Below are positions 1-5,735 of a DNA stretch of 6,614 nt, piece after piece. A program made the translations under genes and the position numbers. The notes beneath the pieces were generated by a model. The model saw only the letters and a list, made by a program, of their open reading frames with translations, did not search any database and was not told the DNA's origin. The stretch is from the NCBI GenBank assembly GCA_030688105.1, contig JAUYIV010000139.1, positions 1 to 6,614 of the forward strand, read 5' to 3'. This DNA comes from Actinomycetota bacterium. Lineage in GTDB: Bacteria; Actinomycetota; Acidimicrobiia; Spongiisociales; UBA11373. Position 1 is the stretch's first letter. Each line of letters opens with the position of its first letter.

Positions 1-182
1 AGGAAGGAGTCGCCTCCGATGACCTCGAACTCGGCGACGTTGGTGCTCGGGGTGAGCCCGGTGACCCGCGACTCGTAGTTGGTGGGCTCGGCAGGGTCTG
101 CCCAGGCCGGCGCTGCGGAAACGACGAGAGCCGCGAGTGTCATCGCCAGCGTTCCGGTCGTACGGAGGAGCGTTCGCTTCAC
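1..182 (-). CDS. Secreted protein of unknown function, N-terminal part (cut by window edge)
   Basis: Only the first 60 codons are inside the window; the gene runs off the left edge. A GTG start at 180-182 gives a textbook Sec signal peptide: basic KR at residues 2-3 and R7, a hydrophobic stretch of about residues 11-24 (TLAMTLAALVVSAA), and a likely cleavage after AWA at residue 28. The mature part begins DPAEPTNYESRVTGLTP and continues into VAEFEVIGGDSF. This has the flavour of small extracytoplasmic actinobacterial proteins with a VTGLTP...EVIGGDSFL-type opening, but I cannot name the family with certainty. The start lies 4 bases after the stop of the discoidin-domain gene, so it is probably the distal gene of the same operon. 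The Shine-Dalgarno signal is weak, which would fit translational coupling. An internal ATG (codon 14) would destroy the signal peptide and is less likely. Confidence 0.7.
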   Translation of the reverse strand, partial: MKRTLLRTTGTLAMTLAALVVSAAPAWADPAEPTNYESRVTGLTPSTNVAEFEVIGGDSF

Positions 183-186
183 GGCC

Positions 187-1149
187 CTACATGTCGTCGT
201 CGTCGTCCGCAGCGGGCGCTCCGTAGACCTCGACCTCGATCGCACCGGTGTTGCCCCCGGTGGAGGTCTCGACGTCGAACCGAATCACTCGTCCCTGGAA
301 CTCGACGAGCGCCACGGACAGACCCGGTCCCGTCTCGAACGGTCCGTAGGTCGTCTCTCCGTCGACCGTGATCGTGAACGACGTGGTGATCGACGTGCCG
401 TCGGTCATAGATCGGGTGCGGAAGCCGACGCCGCTCACCGCGAACACCCCGCCGAGGTCGATCTCGATGAAGGCGGCGTCACCGTCGCCGGCAGATGACC
501 ACTCCGTGGATGGGGATCCATCGACGGAGTTGGCGGCGGCGAAAGCGTCAGAGAACTCGGAGCTGACCGCCACGACGGCCGCCCCGACGGCGACGTTGGG
601 CTCGGGCGGAGCGACCGCGTCGGTGCCGCCCCCCGTGAAGGTGTACTGCATGAGGTCGCTCAGGTAGAGCTTGCCGTCAGGGCCGATTCCTCCCATTCGG
701 TACCAGTAGGTGACTCCGGCGGTGAGCCCGCGCAGCACCGGCTGGTGCACCGCATGCGCTCCCCCCGCCATGTCGCTGTCAGTGGCGAGGCTGCCGAGAT
801 CGGTGGTCGGTCCGTACGCCACAGCGCATACCACGTCCAGCGTCGTGGAGACCCTGAGCACCGCAGCGCCGCCCGCAGGGTCGGGCTCGATCACGATGTC
901 GGTCGCCTGGATCGTCGAGAAGGCCCCCACTCCCGACGGAACCCCATTCGCGTCGTCGGTGGTGGTGCCCATCCCGCCGCCCATGTCCGTGTCGAATTCC
1001 GTCGGAGTGCGAGTCGACGCGGAGTTGCTCTTCAGTACGACGACACCGACGAGGACCGGGATGGCGATGACTGCGAGAGCGGCGAGGAGCAGGAGTCCTC
1101 CCGAGCGCCTATCCCGGGGCTCTCCGGGGTCCTCGGTGAACTCGGTCAT
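187..1149 (-). CDS. Membrane-anchored FN3-like plus F5/8 type C (discoidin) domain protein
   Basis: This 320-residue protein has a short charged N-terminus, then one membrane segment at about residues 18-39 (GGLLLLAALAVIAIPVLVGV), and the rest is probably outside the cell. After a Met/Gly/Thr-rich linker (about 50-75), residues 79-172 resemble the fibronectin-III-like N-terminal fold of purple acid phosphatases, ending in GLTAGVTYWYRMGGIGPDGKLYLSD. Residues 184-310 look like an F5/8 type C (discoidin) domain: NSVDGSPSTEWSS, then FIEIDLGGVFAVSGVGFRTR. Such domains commonly bind carbohydrate or other surface ligands. No catalytic motif is visible. The protein ends in five aspartates and a methionine. 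Its ATG overlaps the TGA of the TetR gene (ATGA) and is preceded by GAGGAG about 6 bases upstream, which indicates co-translation. What it binds, and why it sits in a copper/redox operon, is not known. The domain calls are by eye. Confidence 0.85.
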   Translation of the reverse strand: MTEFTEDPGEPRDRRSGGLLLLAALAVIAIPVLVGVVVLKSNSASTRTPTEFDTDMGGGMGTTTDDANGVPSGVGAFSTIQATDIVIEPDPAGGAAVLRVSTTLDVVCAVAYGPTTDLGSLATDSDMAGGAHAVHQPVLRGLTAGVTYWYRMGGIGPDGKLYLSDLMQYTFTGGGTDAVAPPEPNVAVGAAVVAVSSEFSDAFAAANSVDGSPSTEWSSAGDGDAAFIEIDLGGVFAVSGVGFRTRSMTDGTSITTSFTITVDGETTYGPFETGPGLSVALVEFQGRVIRFDVETSTGGNTGAIEVEVYGAPAADDDDDM

Positions 1150-1823
1150 GCCGGCTCCTCGGAAGATGGATCGATCCCGGATTGTGGCGCGTCGAAACGA
1201 GTGCCCGGTCCCCAGAGTCGGGCGATCATGTTATGGCCCCCGGACTTGATGACCGCAGGGTCATTGCGGGCCTTGGCCATGAGGATCAGCCCCTGAAGCT
1301 CGGAGATCATTTCCAGAGCGATCGCTTGCGGTGTGGCTCCCTGGTCGATGTGGCCGAGATCCTGGGCGTCGGTCAGCGGGCCCTCGAGAGCCGCCGCCCA
1401 GTCGTCGAACACCCGCACCAGGCGCTGCCGGATCGCCTCGTCGAGGGTCGTCGCCTCAGCCGTCAGGTTGCCGAAGCAGCAGCCGAGGACCGAGCCGGTA
1501 CGGTCGCGGTCGCGTTGGTGGCGTAGGTGGATGAGGTCGATCATCGCCTCGAGGCGGGTCCGAGGGTCGAGGGTGCCATCCCGGCAGACCTCCAGCACTT
1601 CAGTGGAGAACTCCTCCCAGATCTTCTCCACCGCCTCGAGTACCAGGGCCTGCTTCGAGTCGAAGAAGTGGTAGAAGCTGCCGCGGCGAACCCGGGCCCG
1701 GTCGCATATCGCCTTCACTCCGACGGCGTGGTAGCTCTCGGCGTGGACGAGTTCCGCAGCCGCTGCCACCAACCTCGATCGAGTGCTCTGCTCTTCGGCG
1801 AGGGGCCGGGTCGCCACCGTCAT
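1146..1823 (-). CDS. TetR/AcrR-family transcriptional regulator
   Basis: A 225-residue protein of usual TetR length. Residues 13-60 form the N-terminal DNA-binding three-helix unit. The helix-turn-helix is at about residues 33-54 and ends in the family signature RRGSFYHFFDSKQAL. The rest is the helical ligand/dimer domain; its stretch GCCFGNLTAEATTLDEAIRQ resembles the subgroup of TetR proteins with a GN(L)xxE motif in the core. Adjacent cysteines at 115-116 lie in this core region, with further cysteines at 40 and 80. The ATG at 1821-1823 follows the stop of the CcdA-like gene by 4 bases and has GGAG 8 bases upstream. The 3' end overlaps the next gene by 4 bases. The gene sits in the middle of an operon of membrane and secreted proteins, so autoregulation of the operon is the simplest idea. 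The ligand is unknown. A thiol or metal signal through the Cys pair is only speculation. Confidence 0.93.
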   Translation of the reverse strand: MTVATRPLAEEQSTRSRLVAAAAELVHAESYHAVGVKAICDRARVRRGSFYHFFDSKQALVLEAVEKIWEEFSTEVLEVCRDGTLDPRTRLEAMIDLIHLRHQRDRDRTGSVLGCCFGNLTAEATTLDEAIRQRLVRVFDDWAAALEGPLTDAQDLGHIDQGATPQAIALEMISELQGLILMAKARNDPAVIKSGGHNMIARLWGPGTRFDAPQSGIDPSSEEPA

Positions 1824-1827
1824 GGCA

Positions 1828-3246
1828 TCAGCTCCACAGCTCGTACAGATAGCCGGTGAAGATGTGGAACTTGTCGGCGATCATCAGGCCGCCGAGAAAG
1901 ATCATCACGATGGCGCTGACCACTCCGATGACCGGCTGGGCCTTGGTGAGCCATGTGGCCAGCGGTGCCGCCTTGGCGACGAACACCGCAGCGACCAGGA
2001 ACATCAGGCCGACACCGGCCGAGAACATCAACATGACCAGGCCGCCGGCGAGCGGCGATCCGGTGGCGCCTGCATAGAGCAGGAGCGCGGTGAGCACCGT
2101 CGCCGAGAAGCACGACAGGCACCCGACGGCAAAGGTGGATCCCATCACCGCCGCCCCGAACTTGCCCTGCTTCTTGGTCGGGCGATTGAACCCGGGGATC
2201 TTGCACACCATCGGCACCCGCGCCTGGCTGGCCATGCGGATGCCGAGCGTCACCACGATCACTCCGGCGATGATGGAGATCGGCCGGGTCCACGAATCGA
2301 TGTTGTCGAACCGGCTCACCGAGGCCCCCACCCAGCCGGCGACCACCCCGCCCGCGGTGTAGATGGCGGTGAAGCCGGCGACGAACCAGAGGCCGGTGGC
2401 AAGGAGGCGGCGTTCGGCGCTCGACTTCTCGGACTCGATGGCCGCGGTCGCCGAGAGCACGGCCGTGTAATACGCCGCCAGCAGCAGGAGGCAGGGGCTC
2501 AGGGCGGCGAGCATGCCCCCGAAGATCGCCAGGATCGCGCCCAGCGAAAGTGCCGGGCTGCGGAAGGTCGTGGTGTCGTCGGGGCCGTTGATGATCCCCA
2601 GGCCGAAGGGCATCGGCTGCTCCCATTCGAGCACGACTGTCGACCCGTCACCCCACTCGGCGGTCGCCACCATGGGCGACTCGTCGTCCACGACAACCAG
2701 TCCGTCGGCTGCCTCGGTGGGGAAGAGCAGCTGGGTGACGCGATGGTGGGGGGCGACGCTCACCGGCAGGGCGGAGGTGGCGGTGACCGAGCCGTCGGCA
2801 CCGGTGATCGTGACGACCGGGACCTCGTCGGTGAGGTCGCCGGCATGCACCGTCTCGAACATGAAGAAGGCCAGCGTGGGGGACCCGTCCGTGACCGGCA
2901 GCGGGCGTCCCGACCACGTGTAGTACCAGTCGGGCGTATACAGCACCTCGAGCCCCAGATCGCCAGGCCCGGCGCCCTCGCGCAGCAGCGCATCGGTGAC
3001 GTCCCGCTGGGAGAGCACCGTGACGTCGGCATCGGTCACCTCGCTCTCCTGGCCACCGGTGATGGTGAGGAGCAGGATGAGCGACGCCGCCGACAACAGG
3101 GCAAGGACGATGGCGAAGATGACCAACTGCTTGCGGGTCCGCTTCGCGGCCTGTCGTGGTTCCGACGCGTTGACGGGCGGGGACTCTGGTCGGGGGAGTG
3201 TCGCCACTCCGTGGTGATCTGCGGCGGGGCTCGTGTCGTGGTTCAT
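1828..3246 (-). CDS. CcdA/DsbD-type thiol-redox membrane protein with extra N-terminal extracytoplasmic domain
   Basis: With the ATG at 3244-3246 the protein has 472 residues. GGAG lies 5 bases upstream and the start is 2 bases after the previous stop; a longer reading frame to 3432 would lie inside the FixH/YtkA-like gene. Residues 1-38 are cytoplasmic-type, 40-61 is a membrane segment, and about 66-230 is an extracytoplasmic domain without cysteine that I do not recognise. Residues 232-472 match the cytochrome c biogenesis CcdA/DsbD transmembrane family, with about six membrane segments. The first has LSPCLLLLAAYY (C252) and a later one has FAVGCLSCF (C376, C379); a further C348 is in a loop. 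In this family a Cys pair in two membrane helices carries reducing equivalents from cytoplasmic thioredoxin to partners outside. No thioredoxin-like partner gene (CcsX/ResA) is in the window, but SCO with its CxxxC is a candidate recipient. The extra domain makes it about twice the length of a plain CcdA. Confidence 0.88.
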   Translation of the reverse strand: MNHDTSPAADHHGVATLPRPESPPVNASEPRQAAKRTRKQLVIFAIVLALLSAASLILLLTITGGQESEVTDADVTVLSQRDVTDALLREGAGPGDLGLEVLYTPDWYYTWSGRPLPVTDGSPTLAFFMFETVHAGDLTDEVPVVTITGADGSVTATSALPVSVAPHHRVTQLLFPTEAADGLVVVDDESPMVATAEWGDGSTVVLEWEQPMPFGLGIINGPDDTTTFRSPALSLGAILAIFGGMLAALSPCLLLLAAYYTAVLSATAAIESEKSSAERRLLATGLWFVAGFTAIYTAGGVVAGWVGASVSRFDNIDSWTRPISIIAGVIVVTLGIRMASQARVPMVCKIPGFNRPTKKQGKFGAAVMGSTFAVGCLSCFSATVLTALLLYAGATGSPLAGGLVMLMFSAGVGLMFLVAAVFVAKAAPLATWLTKAQPVIGVVSAIVMIFLGGLMIADKFHIFTGYLYELWS

Positions 3247-3248
3247 GG

Positions 3249-3839
3249 TCACTCCGGCCAAACGTAGAGGGAAATGGACAGGTCGTCGGGTATGTCGTAC
3301 GAGGAATCGATCTCGGTCTCGAGCTCCCATGGCCCGAACATGAAGAGATCGAGGTGGGCCTGGTAGTGGCCGCCTCCGGTGTTGGCGAATTCGGTGCGGA
3401 AGGGACCGTGGCCCATGATCACCATGTCCCACACAATGGCCACCGAGGCATCGGCGATCGGCGCGCCGTCGGTTGTCGTCAGGTCGAGGTCGATGTCGAT
3501 GTCGAAGGTGGTGGGGGGGTACGGATCGACGGTGACGCCCATCCGGACCGCCTCGGAGATGGCGATGTCGCCGCCGTTCTGCAGCGAGGTCAGCCCACCG
3601 CCCATGCGGACCCTGATCCGGGGGACCCCGGTGGGCGATGCCGCCTCCAGGAACTCGCTGCTCGACGACTGGGCCGAGAGCGTCCCTTCCGAAGTGGAGT
3701 CGTCCTGGAGCATGAGCAGCCCGACTCCGCTCAGGGACACGGTGACCATCCCGAAGGCGATCGGGAGGCGGCGTGCCCTGCGTCGCGACCGGGTCGGCTG
3801 CCCCTCGGGTGCCGTCGCCACGTCGGAAGCGGTGATCAT
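3249..3839 (-). CDS. Membrane-anchored FixH/YtkA-like protein
   Basis: A 196-residue protein. A basic N-terminus (RSRRRARR, 17-24) precedes a membrane anchor at about 25-44, then a Ser-rich linker. Residues 100-196 form a beta-rich extracytoplasmic domain like FixH/YtkA-like proteins: a strand with DIDIDLDLTTTDGAPIADA, then WDMVIMGHGPFRTEF, then GGGHYQAHLDLFMFGPWELE. The last is the typical 'Y.A.l.f...G.W.l' end of that fold. M139, M142, H144 and H158 could bind copper, but this is inferred from residue type only. FixH-like proteins occur near haem-copper oxidase and copper genes, which suits the neighbours. The ATG at 3837-3839 has GAGGGGG just upstream. It is the first gene after the 140-base gap, and the CcdA-like gene starts 2 bases after its stop. 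The family assignment is by motif and fold pattern, not alignment. Confidence 0.75.
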   Translation of the reverse strand: MITASDVATAPEGQPTRSRRRARRLPIAFGMVTVSLSGVGLLMLQDDSTSEGTLSAQSSSSEFLEAASPTGVPRIRVRMGGGLTSLQNGGDIAISEAVRMGVTVDPYPPTTFDIDIDLDLTTTDGAPIADASVAIVWDMVIMGHGPFRTEFANTGGGHYQAHLDLFMFGPWELETEIDSSYDIPDDLSISLYVWPE

Positions 3840-3888
3840 GTCCCCCTCACTTCGCTTGCGGCGCGGCTCACGGCCCCTCCGATGGATG

Positions 3889-3906
3889 CCCCGGCGGTCG
3901 CCGGGG
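3889..3906. other. GC-rich hairpin in the leader of the FixH/YtkA-like gene
   Basis: CCCCGGC (3889-3895) and GCCGGGG (3900-3906) form a perfect 7-bp stem with a 4-base loop. Neither strand has a T-run after it, so it is not a standard intrinsic terminator. It could weakly end the upstream three-gene transcript or act as a leader structure. Confidence 0.35.
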
Positions 3907-3918
3907 TCGTCTCGATCG

Positions 3919-3945
3919 AAGCTATCGGGGGAACCGACCGGTCAA
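3919..3945 (-). promoter_or_regulatory. Candidate promoter for the FixH/YtkA-like gene
   Basis: On the minus strand, TTGACC (3945-3940) could be a -35 and TAGCTT (3924-3919), which fits the actinobacterial TAnnnT pattern, a -10. The spacing is 15 bases, shorter than the ideal 17. A transcript from here would have a leader of about 70-75 bases that carries the hairpin at 3889-3906. Confidence 0.3.
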
Positions 3946-3948
3946 CTA

Positions 3949-3962
3949 GGGACCAAAGGCCC
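3949..3962. promoter_or_regulatory. DosR-box-like palindrome
   Basis: GGGACCAAAGGCCC reads as two near-inverted halves and matches the core of the mycobacterial DosR/DevR box (GGGACTwwAGTCCC) at 12 of 14 positions. On the minus strand it ends 3 bases before a TTGACC hexamer. That is the position where DosR boxes usually act, overlapping or abutting the -35. The site is short, and no DosR-type regulator gene is in the window, so the factor is unknown. Confidence 0.4.
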
Positions 3963-3979
3963 CCGGATCGTGCCGTGAG

Positions 3980-4354
3980 TCACTCCGTGACGTGTAGGGA
4001 GATCTGTCCGCTGGGGTGAATCGTGCAGAACCCGGAGAAGTCACCCGGAGAGGCGAACCGCTGGGTGACCGTCTCCCCGGCGCCGACGTAGAAGATGCCG
4101 ACGAAGTGGCCCGCGTCGTCTTCGTTGACGACGCGGATCACCTCGCCGACCCGCACGTCCAGCTGGGCAGGGAGGATCTCGACGGTCTCTCCGGCCGTGA
4201 TGCGGTCGGCGGTGCCAGCCGGGATCACGTACAGATAGTCGACGTCGGCATCGGGCGAATCTCCCACGATGAGGGCGTCGCGGCTCTCGGAACACCCTGC
4301 GAATAGCAGGCTCGCCACCGTGAGGGCGATCGCGAGGGGCCGGCGCCTCTCCAT
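3980..4354 (-). CDS. Cupredoxin-like lipoprotein
   Basis: With the ATG at 4352-4354 the protein has 124 residues and a lipoprotein signal peptide: MERRR, a hydrophobic core, and the lipobox LLFAGC with C21 as the lipidated residue. The rest is one small cupredoxin-like beta domain. VRVGEVIRVVNEDDAGHFVG supplies H83, and the C-terminal loop GFCTIHPSGQISLHV supplies C110 and H113, the expected type-1 copper residues. The usual axial Met of the C-x2-H-P-x-M loop is absent; Q117 is nearby. Such proteins carry electrons or copper on the outer face of the membrane. The start codon shares one base with the stop of the PCuAC gene (TGATG), so the two are surely co-translated. A longer reading frame upstream to 4741 overlaps the PCuAC gene in another frame and lacks a signal, so I rejected it. 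Confidence 0.88.
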   Translation of the reverse strand: MERRRPLAIALTVASLLFAGCSESRDALIVGDSPDADVDYLYVIPAGTADRITAGETVEILPAQLDVRVGEVIRVVNEDDAGHFVGIFYVGAGETVTQRFASPGDFSGFCTIHPSGQISLHVTE

Positions 4355-4791
4355 CAGGCGTCCCGGACGGTCACGGTGACGACCACGCCACCGGCACCGG
4401 CGAACTCGAGGGTGAGGTCGAACTCGGTGCCGGCGACCAGCGGCTCGACGAGGTTCATCAGCATCACGTGGTAGCCGCCGGGCTCGAGGCTCACCGACGC
4501 GTTGGCGGGGACCTCGATCGAGGGGACCGCCTGCATCATCATCATCCCGTCCGCGCCCATCGTGGACTCGTGCAATTGCGCCATCCCGGCGACGCTCGAG
4601 TCGACCGACACACCGACCAGGGTGTCGGCGGTGTCGCCGGCGGTGATGGTCATGTACGCCGCTCCGGCGTTCTGAACCGTCGCCGAGGTGCGGGCCCATG
4701 GGTCGTCGATCTCGATCCCACCGCTGCCGTCGTCGCCGCAAGCCGAAATCCCGATCGCCATGGCGGCGATGAGGGCAAATGCCCGTTTCAC
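4354..4791 (-). CDS. PCuAC-family (DUF461) copper chaperone, lipoprotein
   Basis: A 145-residue protein with a GTG start at 4789-4791, one base after the SCO stop, and a strong AGAGGAG upstream. The signal peptide ends in a lipobox-like GISACGD (C18). The mature domain begins IEIDDPWARTS, typical of PCuAC. It carries the family copper motif H-x10-M-x21/22-H-x-M: H74, a run of four methionines at 83-86, then H108 and M110 in GGYHVMLMNL. PCuAC proteins bind Cu(I) outside the membrane and, with SCO, load the copper centres of cytochrome oxidase. The order SCO-PCuAC is a common pairing, which makes the assignment firm. The four-methionine run is richer than the single conserved Met. Confidence 0.95.
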   Translation of the reverse strand: MKRAFALIAAMAIGISACGDDGSGGIEIDDPWARTSATVQNAGAAYMTITAGDTADTLVGVSVDSSVAGMAQLHESTMGADGMMMMQAVPSIEVPANASVSLEPGGYHVMLMNLVEPLVAGTEFDLTLEFAGAGGVVVTVTVRDA

Positions 4792-4792
4792 G

Positions 4793-5434
4793 TCACACTC
4801 CTCTGTCGAATAGGAACTCGATGTCGTTCTGCATGTCCTCGACGGTCATCCCGAACGGCCACTGGACGAGGATTCGCCCCGACGAGTCGACCGCCGAGAG
4901 CAGGGCGGTGTGGGCGACTTCGATCTCTCCGTCGGCGGTCATCGTGACCTCGTATGCAGCTCCAAACGCCTTGGCGGCGAGGTCGAGCGCCGCCTGGTCG
5001 TCCGTGCGAAGGGCGTGCCCGTCGGCGAAGAATGCCCGGACGTAGGAGGCGAGGACCTCGGGGGTGTCCCGAAACGGGTCCACCGTGATCATCGCCACCT
5101 CGATCCGGTCGGCGTCACCGCCGAGCGCCTGCATCGCGCGCCTCAGGTCGGCGAGCGTGGTCGGGCAGATGTCGGGGCAGGCGGTGTATCCGAAGTACAC
5201 CATCAGCAGGCCCCCCTCCCGAGCGACGGTGGAGAACGGCTGCCCACCGAGGCTCTCGTCCGGCAGTGCCACCGTGCTCACGTCCGGATGGGGCTCGCGG
5301 ACGATTCCGGCCAGCCCGGTCGCGCCGCCATCACCGCAAGCGCCGGACACCAGTGCCAGCGCGAGCGCGGCGGACGCAAATCGGCTCGGCACATGACGCG
5401 CCGAGCCCCGCTCTCGAATCACTCCATGCCCCAT
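4793..5434 (-). CDS. sco: SCO1/SenC-family copper chaperone, lipoprotein
   Basis: With the ATG at 5432-5434 the protein has 213 residues. A signal peptide (hydrophobic core ALALALVSGAC, with C33 the likely lipidated residue) leads to a thioredoxin-fold domain. It has the SCO signature YFGYTACPDICPTTL, with the copper-binding C86 and C90 (CxxxC), and the distant conserved H175 in VAHTALLSAVD. ITVDPFRDTPEVLASYV is also typical. SCO proteins hand copper to the CuA site of cytochrome c oxidase or reduce its cysteines. It heads the minus-strand cluster, with PCuAC one base behind. The start is uncertain: the ATG has no Shine-Dalgarno but lies just below a TACTGT -10-like hexamer. GTG codons at 5422 (GGGG 6 bases upstream) and 5392 also leave a usable signal peptide. 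A much longer frame reaching 5869 crosses the divergent gene and is not credible. Confidence 0.93.
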   Translation of the reverse strand: MGHGVIRERGSARHVPSRFASAALALALVSGACGDGGATGLAGIVREPHPDVSTVALPDESLGGQPFSTVAREGGLLMVYFGYTACPDICPTTLADLRRAMQALGGDADRIEVAMITVDPFRDTPEVLASYVRAFFADGHALRTDDQAALDLAAKAFGAAYEVTMTADGEIEVAHTALLSAVDSSGRILVQWPFGMTVEDMQNDIEFLFDRGV

Positions 5435-5443
5435 GGTGATTCG

Positions 5444-5449
5444 ACAGTA
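5444..5449 (-). promoter_or_regulatory. Candidate -10 hexamer for the SCO operon
   Basis: TACTGT on the minus strand fits TAnnnT and ends 9 bases before the ATG at 5434. No good -35 is seen. If used, the transcript would start at or within a few bases of the ATG, i.e. leaderless or nearly so, which would explain the missing ribosome binding site. Confidence 0.3.
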
Positions 5450-5642
5450 AGCAGTCGCCGGTTGCCTCAGGCAGGGTACGAAGTCCATCCCCCGGGGCCG
5501 GAGTGCCCCCGAACGGGGCCCGGGACCCGGCCACAGGAACGCGCGCGGCGTTTCGCCGGTCCGCAGATGGGGGTATCCCCACCACGACCAGCAGACGCAG
5601 TTGCCATGAGCCGGAAGCTGCGGCCGAATGGGCGCAGATCCG

Positions 5643-5668
5643 GTCGCCTGGGCAGGGACCCAGGCGAC
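5643..5668. repeat. Perfect 10-bp inverted repeat (hairpin or operator) upstream of hibernation factor gene
   Basis: GTCGCCTGGG (5643-5652) and CCCAGGCGAC (5659-5668) are exact reverse complements around a 6-base spacer, CAGGGA. The repeat lies 76 bases upstream of the ATG of the plus-strand gene. There is no T-run after either arm, so it is not a simple terminator. It could be a regulator binding site or an RNA stem-loop in the leader. Confidence 0.6.
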
Positions 5669-5730
5669 ACAGCGATGAGGCGTCAGCCGAAGAGCCATGA
5701 GCCCGGACGACGAATGTGGCGGCACTCGAA

Positions 5731-5735
5731 AGGGG
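5731..5735 (+). promoter_or_regulatory. Ribosome binding site of the hibernation factor gene
   Basis: AGGGG followed by 9 bases and ATG. It supports the start at 5745; the GTG at 5736 inside this stretch soon meets a stop (at 5752) and is excluded as the start of this gene. Confidence 0.6.

Larger units (their letters stand above)
3840..3979. promoter_or_regulatory. Intergenic control region between cupredoxin and FixH/YtkA-like genes
   Basis: This is the only real gap within the minus-strand cluster. Reading on the minus strand from the cupredoxin stop, it contains in order a DosR-box-like palindrome, a TTGACC hexamer, a TAGCTT hexamer, a GC-rich hairpin and the ribosome binding site. No open reading frame with coding character is seen in it. 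It probably holds a second promoter for the FixH/YtkA-CcdA-TetR genes. Confidence 0.55.

Noticed and set aside
1783..3267. Long plus-strand frame opposite the CcdA-like gene
   Set aside because: Its His/Arg/Glu/Gly-rich product is the antisense pattern typical of GC-rich genes, with no domain or ribosome binding site; the minus strand encodes a clear membrane protein.
3247..3432. N-terminal extension of the CcdA-like protein upstream of 3246
   Set aside because: The extra 62 residues are Arg/His/Pro-rich, lie wholly over the FixH/YtkA-like gene in another frame, and the ATG at 3246 has a good ribosome binding site.
3889..3906. Hairpin as an intrinsic terminator of the three-gene SCO transcript
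   Set aside because: No T-run follows on the minus strand, and it lies downstream of the candidate promoter, so it is kept only as a leader hairpin.
4355..4741. Long N-terminal extension of the cupredoxin gene
   Set aside because: It is an Arg-rich shadow of the PCuAC gene; the ATG at 4354 begins an obvious lipoprotein signal peptide and overlaps the PCuAC stop as TGATG.
5474..5487. Possible second DosR-like box (GGGTACGAAGTCCA) before the SCO gene
   Set aside because: Only the right half fits; 9 of 14 core positions match, which is expected by chance in GC-rich DNA of this length.
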